Below are positions 10,234-18,483 of a stretch of 64,000 nucleotides of DNA, piece by piece; positions within the stretch are counted from its first letter, which is position 1, and every line of letters begins with the position of its first letter. This DNA comes from Rahnella laticis. GTDB taxonomy: Bacteria; Pseudomonadota; Gammaproteobacteria; Enterobacterales; Enterobacteriaceae. Made by a program: the position numbers and the translations under genes. The stretch lies in contig NZ_JADOBI010000018.1 in NCBI RefSeq assembly GCF_015644585.1, positions 38,857 through 102,856 on the forward strand, given 5' to 3'. The notes beneath the pieces are model-generated. The model searched no databases. It saw only the letters and a program-made list of their open reading frames with translations, and was not told where the DNA came from.

Positions 10234-10278
10234 TGAAGAAGGCTTTAGTTATTCTCAGGTAAACAGAAAGGATTATAT

Positions 10279-10296
10279 ATTCCCCTGCAGGGGAAT
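10279..10296. repeat. 18-bp perfect palindrome
   Basis: attcccctgcaggggaat is a perfect palindrome with a GC-rich centre in otherwise AT-rich DNA, 131 bp before the recombinase operon. It may be an operator or recombinase-binding site. Confidence 0.6.
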
Positions 10297-10426
10297 CGCA
10301 AGATTCTAAAAAAATATCCTTCTTAAACATGTCGTTATGCAATAAAAAATCCTAAAAGTGCAAAATTAATATTGCCAAAATAATTATAAGTGTTACACCT
10401 TATAAAAATGCAAAAAAGGAGACTAT

Positions 10427-11644
10427 ATGAGTAAAATAAAAGTCAATAAATTCCTTCTTGATTCAGGGGAAAGATATTGCGTCATAATAAATAAAGAAAC
10501 AGGAATACCACTTTTTCATCCTAATTTATACTTAACGACACAAGTTAGAAATAGTGGACATGCTATTGCTACAATAGAATCAAAAGCAGTTAATCTTTCT
10601 CTGTTTTATAGATTCATGGAGAAGAAAAATATCGATATCGAAGAATATATTTTAAGTGGAAAATATTTGTCAGGAAGGGATATCGATCATTTGATTATTT
10701 TTCTTTCCAAGACTTCTGATTTGAAAAAAGGTATGCGACATAAATCTGATTATGTGTCAAAACGAACTTTATGCAATAGGTTAGATAATATTACTGCTTA
10801 TCTTTCATGGTTAACAGAAGAACTTTTACAATATGATTTTCCAAAGTATAAAACTCACCTGTCTAAAATGCTTAAAACTATAAATGCAAGGAAGCCAATT
10901 TGTAATTACTATAACGATAGTGAGTGCGCTGGAGATGGAGATAAAGCATTGAGTGATAGTGCAGTAGATATAATAATGAAAAGTATCGATCCTCATTCAC
11001 CCGATAATCCATTCGAATCTATTGTAAGAAATAGAAATGCAATAATTATAATGGTTCTAACTGAATTGGGGATTAGAGGTGGTGAGTTATTAAATATAAA
11101 AATTGGAGATATTAATTTTCAAGAACAAATGCTTTACATTCGAAGGCGAGCAGACGAGGTAAATGATCCGAGATTAAATCAGCCACTGGTTAAAACCCTT
11201 GGCAGAGCATTAGCATTAAGTAATGAATTATCATCTAAATTGATGGATTATATCATTTATGATAGAAAGCTCTTTTCAAAAGGTAAATCTGACTTCTTAT
11301 TTATAACATATAAATCTGGACCCTTTCAGGGAGAGCCATTGAGTAAATCTGGTTATTTTAAAATTTTATCTACAATCAGTAAGTGTGATCTTTTACTAAA
11401 AGGTCTAACAGGTCATAAATTTCGTCACACTTGGAATTACAACTTTTCTTGCTTAATGGATTCACTTAATGTGAGTGAAAAAGAACAGGGAGTCATCAGG
11501 GAAAAAGTAATGGGGTGGAGACCGAATTCTGGAACAGCCGAAAAATATAATAAAAGATTTGTTAAAGAGAAAGCAAATGATGCTTCAGTAAGATTGCAAG
11601 AAAGATTAAGTTGTAGAAATAGAGGAGTGCAAAATGATAAATAA
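10427..11644 (+). CDS. tyrosine recombinase, first gene of a four-gene recombination operon
   Basis: This 405-residue protein has catalytic residues Arg217 (LGIRGGELL), His330 and Arg333 (GHKFRHTW), Trp364 (GWRP) and Tyr374, with a core-binding domain around residues 45-140. It is the first of four overlapping genes. The order small recombinase, recombinase-like, large recombinase, small basic protein resembles Tn554-type tnpABC. It resembles still more the intA-tfp-intB-srap set reported for strand-biased circularizing integrative elements; that comparison is from memory. The start has a strong ribosome binding site. Confidence 0.85.
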   Translation: MSKIKVNKFLLDSGERYCVIINKETGIPLFHPNLYLTTQVRNSGHAIATIESKAVNLSLFYRFMEKKNIDIEEYILSGKYLSGRDIDHLIIFLSKTSDLKKGMRHKSDYVSKRTLCNRLDNITAYLSWLTEELLQYDFPKYKTHLSKMLKTINARKPICNYYNDSECAGDGDKALSDSAVDIIMKSIDPHSPDNPFESIVRNRNAIIIMVLTELGIRGGELLNIKIGDINFQEQMLYIRRRADEVNDPRLNQPLVKTLGRALALSNELSSKLMDYIIYDRKLFSKGKSDFLFITYKSGPFQGEPLSKSGYFKILSTISKCDLLLKGLTGHKFRHTWNYNFSCLMDSLNVSEKEQGVIREKVMGWRPNSGTAEKYNKRFVKEKANDASVRLQERLSCRNRGVQNDK

Positions 11645-13142
11645 TACAAAGTGCAGAGGAAGAGATTATGAATTGATCACAGCAAATAGCAGATATAAAT
11701 TCTCATTAGCAGATCCTGCATGGGTTTTAGATAAAAATGTAAAATTGAATATAAGTCTGATTCTTGAAAAATTACATTCATCGCACCATGACTATTTTTT
11801 GAATACATTGAGTTTTTTTGCTACAACAAGGTCTACTTCTTATACAAAGAAAATGTTCTGGGCTTTTAATGATTTTTTGAAAAGCTCAAAAGATGGGCTA
11901 ATAACAGATCTTTCTGTAATAAACTATTATAAGGAAGCAATAAACAATAAATCAGACCACCTTGAAAGTATGAGAGTTTTTTTTAAAAAATGGCTTTATT
12001 TAGAATATCCAGGCGTAACTGATGATCAGGTTAAAGTTTTGTGTGAGGGTAAAACAAAAAAAAGACGTATAGGAGAAATGGTAAATACGATGGATTTAAG
12101 AAAAGGTCCATTGATAGAAAATGACATAATAAATTTTAACGAAGGCGCTATTTTATTATATGAAAAAGGAATTATTAAAATTTCCGAATTAGTTATGGCA
12201 TTGATAACCTCATACACAGGGCGTAGACCAATACAAACCTCGCATTTAAAATTGAAAGACATATTGAGCCTTTCCGATGTTCATTCTAATGAAATAGCAT
12301 TAAAATATCCAAGAGCAAAACATAGTGGTGCCTTTCGATCTGAATTTAAAAAATTAAAAATAACGGAAGAGCTTAATGACTTGATCATTATTTTGTGTAA
12401 GGAGAATATTAATGTTGTAGAAAATTTAGTGGGCCGAGATTTAACTAATGATGAGTTAGCAGAACTACCATTATTTATTGATCTTGAAGCTTTAAATGTA
12501 ATTACAAATAACAATGATTTTTCAAGATTATTAGAAACTGACTATTTTCATATCAAAGCTAATTTGATTACATGCAAAATACAAAAAATCGCAAATAATA
12601 TTGACTCATTGGAATACGCAAAAGTTATCAATGCAAGAAGATTTAGATATTCGTTAGGGACAAGGGCTGCACAAGAGGGCTATGGAGAGAGTATTATAGC
12701 GGAATTATTAGACCATCGTTCGACAAAGTTTGTAGCTTGTTATGTGAAAAACATACCAGAACATGCAGACAAAATAGACGACCTGGTTGCTGGAAGTATA
12801 TTGAACTATGTTAAAGCCTTCAAAGGGGAATTGGTTAATTCGGATACTGGGAGTATTAAAATAAAAAACCATAAAGGTAAAGATTCAGGTAACTGCTCCA
12901 ATTGTAACGATTGCAATGCTCCCGTCCCAATTCCTTGCTACACATGTCCATATTTCAAACCTTGGATAGAGGCTCCTCATAATGAGCTATATGACTTTCT
13001 TATAAAAGAAAGGAAAAGAATTTCGGATATTACAGAGGATATAAAAGTTACAACGGCGCTAGATCGAACAATCGTAGCTGTAAGCGAAGTTATTAAAAAG
13101 TGCAATGTAATAAAATCAGGAGGTGGTAATGAGTGTAATTAA
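11634..13142 (+). CDS. tyrosine-recombinase-fold protein, second gene of the operon
   Basis: This 502-residue protein overlaps the previous gene by 11 nt. It has a recombinase-like C-terminal half with SYTGRRPIQ (Arg197), an altered box II reading ARRFRYSLG where His-x-x-Arg is usual, then LLDHRSTKFVACY with His361 and Tyr370. A cysteine cluster follows (Cys421, 424, 427, 435, 438), probably a zinc knuckle. The box II change suggests weakened or purely structural activity, as expected of a tfp-like partner in recombinase trios. Confidence 0.75.
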   Translation: MINNTKCRGRDYELITANSRYKFSLADPAWVLDKNVKLNISLILEKLHSSHHDYFLNTLSFFATTRSTSYTKKMFWAFNDFLKSSKDGLITDLSVINYYKEAINNKSDHLESMRVFFKKWLYLEYPGVTDDQVKVLCEGKTKKRRIGEMVNTMDLRKGPLIENDIINFNEGAILLYEKGIIKISELVMALITSYTGRRPIQTSHLKLKDILSLSDVHSNEIALKYPRAKHSGAFRSEFKKLKITEELNDLIIILCKENINVVENLVGRDLTNDELAELPLFIDLEALNVITNNNDFSRLLETDYFHIKANLITCKIQKIANNIDSLEYAKVINARRFRYSLGTRAAQEGYGESIIAELLDHRSTKFVACYVKNIPEHADKIDDLVAGSILNYVKAFKGELVNSDTGSIKIKNHKGKDSGNCSNCNDCNAPVPIPCYTCPYFKPWIEAPHNELYDFLIKERKRISDITEDIKVTTALDRTIVAVSEVIKKCNVIKSGGGNECN

Positions 13143-15096
13143 TATAAAAGACATACAGATCCGAAACGTTACCAACTCTATGAGTTTATTCATTAGTAAT
13201 ATGCAGGATAAGGCGACAAATGATATGCATAAATCCTGGGGTTCGGATGTGTGGGTTATAAAAAAACAAAAAATAAAATTTACTAAATTAAGTGAAGAAC
13301 ACTTTCATAATGAAAAAATGAATTCGGATTTTATCGATTTTGCAAAAGCATATATTACCCATGAATATCCTTTTGAATCAAACAGAGTAGAGATAGTAAT
13401 CGCCACTCTAAGGTGCGTTGAATATATCCTCATTAAAACACATTCGTGTGCTAATATATGCCTTGTTAATTATACTATTCTTGATGAAATTATTTCCTTT
13501 ATCAAAAATAGATATAGTAATAATTATGCTTATGTTATTGGTCGGGAATTGAAAGGTATATGTTCATTTTTATTCAAAAATAAACTAACATACAAAAATA
13601 TAGCGGGGTGGAAAAGTCCTATCAGATTTAAACAAGATTATTTTTTAGATGATAAAGAAAAACATAATAAAAAAATCCCAAACGAAGAGATTATATATAT
13701 CTTCGCAGATATTTTCAGCCAGGAGTTAACAGATAAACGAGATATTTTTACAACATCCGTTGTTGCTTTATTAATGTCAGCACCGTCACGTATTTCAGAA
13801 GTTCTATCTTTATCTATTGATTGTGTATTCACAAATACAACACAGAAAGGTAATGAAAAATGGGGCTTACGATTTTGGGCAGGAAAAGGCTACGGAGGAG
13901 ATATAAAATGGATTCCGAGTGTCATGGCTCCTGTCACTCAAAAAGCAATTGATAGAGTAAGAAGGTTAACTAATAAACCCAGAACGTTTGCAAAGCTGAT
14001 GGAGTTAAATTTTGAAGCGTTCCATAAACAGACAAGATTCAGCCGCTATTCCGAGAGTAAATTACTAACAACTGTTCAGGTTTGTGAGGTTTTGTTAAAT
14101 GAATCAATTTCAGAAAAAGAGGGAGTAAAGCTTCTAAAACGTTTATCTATCAAATCTCATGATAATATATATTCATTAAGAACTTTATGGCAGGAATTGC
14201 AAAGCCGTCTTCCTGATGGATTCCCATGGTATAACAAAAAGAAAAATATTAAATTTAGCGATTTGCTTTTTTTATTTTTTAAAGATAGCCTTCATTTAAA
14301 TAAGTCTGACAACATAATAGAATTATATACACCCCATACAAGTTCTTTTTATAGTGATACTTATTACCAAGAAAAAAGAAAAAATATTTTCGAAAGACAT
14401 GAATATCAAAATGGGAACAAACAGAGTTTTCACTTTCACTCCCATCAAATAAGACATCTATTAAATACTATAGCTCAACGTAACGGCATGACTGAATACG
14501 AAGTAGCTAAATGGTCAGGAAGAGCAAGCATAAAACAAAACAGGGTTTACAATCATGTTAGTGAAGAGGAGATAATCGAAAAATATGAATCTTTAAAGCG
14601 CGCTGCAACTAACTATACAGTTAGTGAAAATATAACAGTCCGTAACCCTGTTTCAAGAGAAAGCTTTTTATCTGTAAGTCATGGGGCTGTTCATAAGACA
14701 GAGTTTGGATATTGCATTCATGACTACGCTATATCTCCATGTGAAAAGTTCAGAGATTGCTTAAATTGTTCAGAGCAGATCTGCATCAAAGGTTCGCTTG
14801 ATAGTTTGACCAGACTCAAAGAACGATTGTCAGAAACTAATGAGTTAATTGAAACGACAATGAAAGATACAAATGAAAATGATCGTCAAATCGATAAAGA
14901 TCGGTGGTTAAACTTCCATTTAAAAATAAAGGAACGATTGCAGGAGTTAATTAGTATATTAGAAAGTAAAGAGGTTCCTGAAGGATCATTCGTTCGATTA
15001 TCCAATAAAAGTTACTCACACTTATCAAGAATCTATAATGCGGAAAAATTATTAAATAATAAAAAGGAAATTATTCATGTCAAAAAAATTAACTAA
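13129..15096 (+). CDS. large tyrosine recombinase, third gene of the operon (TnpB/IntB-like)
   Basis: Starting at the ATG at 13129, which has an AGGAGG ribosome binding site, the protein has 655 residues and overlaps the upstream gene by 14 nt. Counting from an upstream in-frame GTG at 13123, catalytic residues are Arg223 (APSRISEV), His441 and Arg444 (HSHQIRHLL), Trp464 and Tyr476. A Cys-rich tail (CIHDY..C..CLNCSEQIC) and a helical C-terminus follow. Size and tail resemble Tn554 TnpB. Confidence 0.82.
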   Translation: MSVINIKDIQIRNVTNSMSLFISNMQDKATNDMHKSWGSDVWVIKKQKIKFTKLSEEHFHNEKMNSDFIDFAKAYITHEYPFESNRVEIVIATLRCVEYILIKTHSCANICLVNYTILDEIISFIKNRYSNNYAYVIGRELKGICSFLFKNKLTYKNIAGWKSPIRFKQDYFLDDKEKHNKKIPNEEIIYIFADIFSQELTDKRDIFTTSVVALLMSAPSRISEVLSLSIDCVFTNTTQKGNEKWGLRFWAGKGYGGDIKWIPSVMAPVTQKAIDRVRRLTNKPRTFAKLMELNFEAFHKQTRFSRYSESKLLTTVQVCEVLLNESISEKEGVKLLKRLSIKSHDNIYSLRTLWQELQSRLPDGFPWYNKKKNIKFSDLLFLFFKDSLHLNKSDNIIELYTPHTSSFYSDTYYQEKRKNIFERHEYQNGNKQSFHFHSHQIRHLLNTIAQRNGMTEYEVAKWSGRASIKQNRVYNHVSEEEIIEKYESLKRAATNYTVSENITVRNPVSRESFLSVSHGAVHKTEFGYCIHDYAISPCEKFRDCLNCSEQICIKGSLDSLTRLKERLSETNELIETTMKDTNENDRQIDKDRWLNFHLKIKERLQELISILESKEVPEGSFVRLSNKSYSHLSRIYNAEKLLNNKKEIIHVKKIN

Positions 15097-15496
15097 AAAT
15101 GAAAAAACTCTTATTATGAATAGGTTGCTGGGTTGGAGTAAGCCGAAAATTACCTGGGAAGAGCTTTGCGAAGAATGTGCCACTTTTCTTAGTAATAGGC
15201 CAAGTAGACAAACTTTGTCTTATCATAACGAGATAAAAGAGGCATTTAAAAGTAAGAAGAATGGTATTAAAGATAATCATAATAATTTCAAAAAGCCTTC
15301 TTCACTTTCTATTGCTTCTCAAAGAATTTTTCATCTGGAATCCAGACTTCAACTTCTTGAAGTGGAAAATAGAAACTTAAAGCAACAATTTGTATTGTGG
15401 CAATATAATGCATTTAAACATAATATAACTAAGCATATTTTAGATGAGCCGTTACCACTAATAGATAGAAGAAGAACTGACCGAAAACTAACTTAA
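15077..15496 (+). CDS. small basic recombination accessory protein (TnpC/Srap-like)
   Basis: The protein has 139 residues, overlaps the large recombinase by 20 nt, and has its own ribosome binding site (aaagga). The N-terminal half is HTH-like and basic (KPKITWEELCEECATFLSNR). The C-terminal half contains a short coiled coil (ISHLESRLQLLEVENRNLKQ-like, about residues 90-112). In Tn554-like and SE-type modules the last small gene assists recombination; that role is inferred here from position and size. Confidence 0.6.
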   Translation: MSKKLTKNEKTLIMNRLLGWSKPKITWEELCEECATFLSNRPSRQTLSYHNEIKEAFKSKKNGIKDNHNNFKKPSSLSIASQRIFHLESRLQLLEVENRNLKQQFVLWQYNAFKHNITKHILDEPLPLIDRRRTDRKLT

Positions 15497-15530
15497 ATAT
15501 GGAATTAATACATTACGATGTAAATAAATG

Positions 15531-15566
15531 TTTACGGAATGCTTGATTAATTTATATTATATGATA
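15531..15566 (+). repeat. motif shared by both flanks of the recombinase operon (right copy)
   Basis: tttacgga, gcttg and ttatatgata occur in the same order as at 10206-10233. The tatatgata word could also be the -10 region of the promoter of the next gene. Confidence 0.3.
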
Positions 15567-15621
15567 AAACTATATACATGTTCGTCAGGAAGACGATTAT
15601 AGATTGCAAGGATGCAACCAT

Positions 15622-16047
15622 ATGGAAAAAGAAAAGAATTATCTCTCGAAAGAAGAGCAATTTATCATACTTATTGATAAATATATTACTGATACATACA
15701 GTCCAGAAGATGAGATGTATACATACAAGCTATACCTGCTCTTTGTGGGCTACCATATAAAATATTTTAGTCCAATCCCTCAATATTGTTGTTCAACTAA
15801 TAACGTTGACAATATCATGCAAATGTTTTGTAGTGTATTTAAATGTTTGAAAAGTAACTTCATCAAAAAATTAGGAAATAAAGAAGTCATTTTTATCCAA
15901 TTAAATGCACTTGTTGACTATATCGAAGGGAATCAAAGCAGATTAGAGCAAGTCTATGTCGAGTTAAAAGCCCAGTATGAAATGAAAGAGATCAGCAGAG
16001 AGATCGTTATCAATAAAGGCAGTTCCAGAAAAAGGGCAAGGCTGTGA
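15622..16047 (+). CDS. hypothetical protein
   Basis: I do not recognise this 141-residue protein. I chose the ATG at 15622 because an aagg ribosome binding site lies 10 nt upstream; a TTG at 15604 would overlap that site. The protein looks helical, with a basic C-terminus (NKGSSRKRARL). It is followed directly by a terminator, so it is a single-gene unit after the recombinase operon. Confidence 0.6.
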   Translation: MEKEKNYLSKEEQFIILIDKYITDTYSPEDEMYTYKLYLLFVGYHIKYFSPIPQYCCSTNNVDNIMQMFCSVFKCLKSNFIKKLGNKEVIFIQLNALVDYIEGNQSRLEQVYVELKAQYEMKEISREIVINKGSSRKRARL

Positions 16048-16055
16048 TGATTTAG

Positions 16056-16082
16056 AAAAAAGCTCCCTTTTGGGAGCTTTTG
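16056..16082 (+). terminator. rho-independent terminator
   Basis: aaaaagctccc / gggagctttt with a 4-nt loop lies just after the stop at 16047 and before the convergent lipoprotein gene. It has runs on both sides and probably works in both directions. Confidence 0.85.
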
Positions 16083-16097
16083 TAAGGGATTTAGTCA

Positions 16098-16418
16098 TTA
16101 ATTTCCTATCAATTTCCATCCATCGTCATTTTTTAAAAATTTCAGGGTGGTAGTTCGGTGTTCATTATTAATAGTTACTTCTGCATTACACTTATAGCTT
16201 TTATCAGATTCATTTATACAATCAATCTTCTTAACTGTTTTTAGCGTTCTAAGCATTGCTTCCGGAACATTTGGGTTAATGGCTCGAACTGCAGAATTTC
16301 CGCTTTCTATAGATTGATTTAAGGCATTAAACATATCTTGCTCAGATGGTTCGCTATCGCACCCTGCAAGCATGAAAGACGAAATTATGACTGCTGCAAC
16401 AAAAGTATATTTTTTCAT
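16098..16418 (-). CDS. small lipoprotein of unknown function
   Basis: The protein has 106 residues with a lipoprotein signal peptide ending in a lipobox (MLAGC, modified Cys20). Asp21 after the cysteine suggests retention in the inner membrane under the Lol +2 rule. The mature part is about 86 residues with two cysteines (KKIDCINES, KSYKCNAEV) that may form a disulfide, and a beta-rich end (TTTLKFLKNDDGWKLIGN). No family is recognised. In mobile elements small lipoproteins can serve in surface exclusion or immunity; that is speculation here. Confidence 0.65.
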   Translation of the reverse strand: MKKYTFVAAVIISSFMLAGCDSEPSEQDMFNALNQSIESGNSAVRAINPNVPEAMLRTLKTVKKIDCINESDKSYKCNAEVTINNEHRTTTLKFLKNDDGWKLIGN

Positions 16419-16527
16419 TTTATTTTCCAGATCGACAATTTTTAACTGCGGTTAGGCGTATCTCGATGAATCTTCGATGTTTACCGGCCTGAAGTAAAAA
16501 CGTTTGTACCGATCGATGCTGCACCTG

Positions 16528-16581
16528 TGATAGTTAAAAACTATCAACAATAATTTATTGATCTGTAAAACCGATCAATAA
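16528..16581. repeat. two adjacent inverted repeats downstream of the relaxase gene
   Basis: An 8-bp-arm hairpin (tgatagtt/aactatca, 16528-16546) is followed by a 9-bp-arm dyad (ttattgatc/gatcaataa, 16555-16581). Around them, 16430-16650 has no gene. The dyads could belong to transcription stops, a replication or transfer site, or a regulator. Confidence 0.45.
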
Positions 16582-16651
16582 AATTACGGAAAATCAATCG
16601 TTTAAAAAAGCCTGGATTTTATGATTGACCCAGTTGAACCGTAACTTTCTG

Positions 16652-17890
16652 TTATTTATGATTTTTAATATTTGCAGTGAGTTGTGTTTGAATTGATGGG
16701 GTTAATGCGTGGGCTTTTAGGACTCTCTTGAATTTTTTGAAAGTATGTATCAAGAAAAAACCAAGTATTTTCAGCAAGCTAAGGAAAGGAAGCCATAAGA
16801 TGAAGCGGGGAGGTTTTGCTTTGTTCCTTTTTTGTGAGTTTTGCAAATCGAGAACGGCATTAATTATACGTTTGCGCTTATCTTCCTTAACTGCTGTCTT
16901 CGGTGTCAAAGACGGTGTAAGAGCAATAGAAGCCTTTGGAGAAGGAGTAAGAGAAGCTATTTTTTCTGAAATCGTTAGCGTTTCCCTAGCTGTCTTGATT
17001 ACCATCCCTGCTGGTGCTGGTGCTGGTGCTGGTGCTGGTGCTGGTGCTGGTGCTGGTGCTGGTGCTGGTGCTGGGATAGCTTCCTTTGTCTCTCGAAGAG
17101 CTTCTAAGTGGTCTGGGTTGTAGTTAAGCTGCTTTTGAAGATTTACCCAAGAGTATGCCTTTCCAAGTTGAGATGCCTTGAAAGCTATATCGCGGTAGGA
17201 GAACGAGAACCCGTTCATTTTCTCGGTAGAAGCGACATTTGCCGTCCAGCCGACTTCCGCTTCTTCCAGCCTCTTGATAAAAGTTAAAAGGTCAGGTGTA
17301 TCTGTCAAACTTTTATCAAGTATCTGCTGGAGAGCTTCCTTAGGGGAGGGAAGGCCAGTCCGTTCAGAAAGCATCTGTTCATTCCGAGAGATTCTCTTCC
17401 GCTTCGGTTGTGCTTGTGAGGAGGAAGATGCAGTTTTGGTCACTGTCAGACCGTGAGCGATGTCGAGTTCACTAATGATCTGGGTGCTGATAAGGTTTTC
17501 GTTCCTACCAAGGTAAAGTTTACCGCCGTTGAAGTCGATACGACTGGCGATAATGTGTATGTGCTGACCTGCTGAGTCATCATGTAGGACATAGCAGCGT
17601 AGATGAGTGTCATTGAACCCCATTCTCTTCATGTAATCATCTGCGAACATAACCCATTTGTCTTTTGACAGCGATTCACCTTCAGGCAACCGAAGCGAAT
17701 TGTGCCAAACGGGTTTTTCTACTTCCGGGCGCTGTTGTTTTGACAGATTAAACTCTTCAATAAGTTCTGTTGCCAAAGCACCGACCAAATTACCGCCGAT
17801 CACATATGGATCACACCTATGGTGTTGTCCTGGTTTTAAAACGTAAAACACTGCACCTTCGAATTGCTTACCCCGTTTTATCTTCTGCAT
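16652..17890 (-). CDS. MOBP-type relaxase (MobA/VirD2 family)
   Basis: The relaxase nicks oriT and pilots the element's DNA in conjugative transfer. Its N-terminal domain has a candidate catalytic Tyr in FEGAVFYVLKP and the metal-binding HxH motif in AGQHIHIIASRID (about residue 112). A long Ala-Pro linker encoded by ten 6-bp repeats follows, then a polar region, then a hydrophobic segment near the C-terminus (FILWLPFLSLLKILGFFLI) that looks like a membrane anchor. I chose the ATG at 17890 (MQKIKRG); an ATG three codons upstream also exists. The 5' end overlaps mobC. With about 412 residues and no helicase or primase domain, it depends on a helper conjugation system. Confidence 0.85.
   Translation of the reverse strand: MQKIKRGKQFEGAVFYVLKPGQHHRCDPYVIGGNLVGALATELIEEFNLSKQQRPEVEKPVWHNSLRLPEGESLSKDKWVMFADDYMKRMGFNDTHLRCYVLHDDSAGQHIHIIASRIDFNGGKLYLGRNENLISTQIISELDIAHGLTVTKTASSSSQAQPKRKRISRNEQMLSERTGLPSPKEALQQILDKSLTDTPDLLTFIKRLEEAEVGWTANVASTEKMNGFSFSYRDIAFKASQLGKAYSWVNLQKQLNYNPDHLEALRETKEAIPAPAPAPAPAPAPAPAPAPAPAGMVIKTARETLTISEKIASLTPSPKASIALTPSLTPKTAVKEDKRKRIINAVLDLQNSQKRNKAKPPRFILWLPFLSLLKILGFFLIHTFKKFKRVLKAHALTPSIQTQLTANIKNHK
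17011..17070. repeat. hexanucleotide tandem repeat, ten units of ctggtg
   Basis: Exactly ten perfect 6-bp units inside the relaxase gene encode a Pro-Ala linker on the minus strand. Gain or loss of units would change linker length without breaking the frame. Confidence 0.95.
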
Positions 17891-18221
17891 TCCCTTCATA
17901 AGAAGCTCCTTGCAGCAAATTGGCTCGAAGCTCTCTGATTAGTTTTTTTATAAAGAAAATCTCTGTTTTTGTCAGACCGCTATCGAAGCTCTTACTGTTC
18001 AAGTGAGAAATAACACGATTAAACTGTTGTGCGATTTCGCCTAACTTAATCCAGGTAGCGTGATTTATTTCAGGAATAATAGGAGGTAGTTGATTCAGCG
18101 ATGCTATGCGAAGCCATTCGCCTTTACTCTTAGTGTTTCGCTTTAAATTGAGAAGCTCTAATTCCTCTTTGTTAAATCTTGCACTGACGCAATGCTTTCG
18201 AAGATTTGATTTGTTTTCCAT
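17868..18221 (-). CDS. MobC-like relaxosome accessory protein
   Basis: The protein has about 117 residues. The start at 18221 (MENKSNLRKHC) follows a clear aggag ribosome binding site. Its N-terminal sequence (CVSARFNKEELELLNLKRNTKSKGEWLRIASLN) fits a ribbon-helix-helix DNA-binding fold. The C-terminus (INHATWIKLGEIAQQFNRVI) carries the pattern shared by MobC proteins. It lies directly upstream of, and overlaps, the relaxase gene, the normal mobCA order. Its role would be binding oriT and opening it for the relaxase. Confidence 0.78.
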   Translation of the reverse strand: MENKSNLRKHCVSARFNKEELELLNLKRNTKSKGEWLRIASLNQLPPIIPEINHATWIKLGEIAQQFNRVISHLNSKSFDSGLTKTEIFFIKKLIRELRANLLQGASYEGNAEDKTG

Positions 18222-18358
18222 ATAAACTCCTTTTATATGTATGTTCAACATTAATAAGCATATTCCTTATGCTTTACGTTATTATATTATTTATATAGTG
18301 GTTGCGAACAATGTCAATAGCTTCGCTTTTGATTTTTTCTTTTCTGACTGAAAGGAGG

Positions 18359-18411
18359 AAAAGCAAGGCAACTCAGAGAAGCGGAGCTTCGGAGAGTTAG
18401 CCCTTGCTTTT
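18359..18411. other. probable origin of transfer (oriT) stem-loop
   Basis: Nested inverted repeats upstream of mobC: outer arms aaaagcaagg (18359-18368) and ccttgctttt (18402-18411), middle arms aactc/gagtt, inner arms gaagc/gcttc. It resembles a terminator on the plus strand, but no plus-strand gene leads into it. Position upstream of mobCA is typical for oriT. Confidence 0.5.
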
Positions 18412-18483
18412 TATTTTTAAAGTAACATTGACAATTAGTATAGGTTTGATATTTTTATGCATATAAGATAAAGGTTAAAAGAT

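Larger units (their letters stand above)
9980..10426. promoter_or_regulatory. long AT-rich control region upstream of the recombinase operon
   Basis: This 447-bp stretch has no credible gene. It separates the leftward gene at 9979 from the rightward recombinase operon and must hold both promoters. It contains two dyads described separately (10152-10192 and 10279-10296) and a good ribosome binding site (aaaggaga) before the ATG at 10427. If the recombinase operon marks a second, nested element, its left end would be expected here. Confidence 0.55.

Noticed and set aside
17011..17070. Tandem repeat considered as a CRISPR or minisatellite array
   Set aside because: It has 6-bp units, no spacers and an in-frame coding role. 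No CRISPR array or cas gene was seen anywhere in the window.
16728..17123. Plus-strand ORF of 131 codons with a Gly-Ala repeat
   Set aside because: It is the antisense shadow of the relaxase gene; the Gly-Ala stretch is the reverse reading of the ten hexamers. It has no ribosome binding site, and the relaxase reading has clear family motifs.
18359..18411. Stem-loop as a rho-independent terminator
   Set aside because: No plus-strand gene leads into it, and on the minus strand it lies upstream of mobC. It fits oriT better, although a promoter-proximal attenuator of mobC is not excluded.
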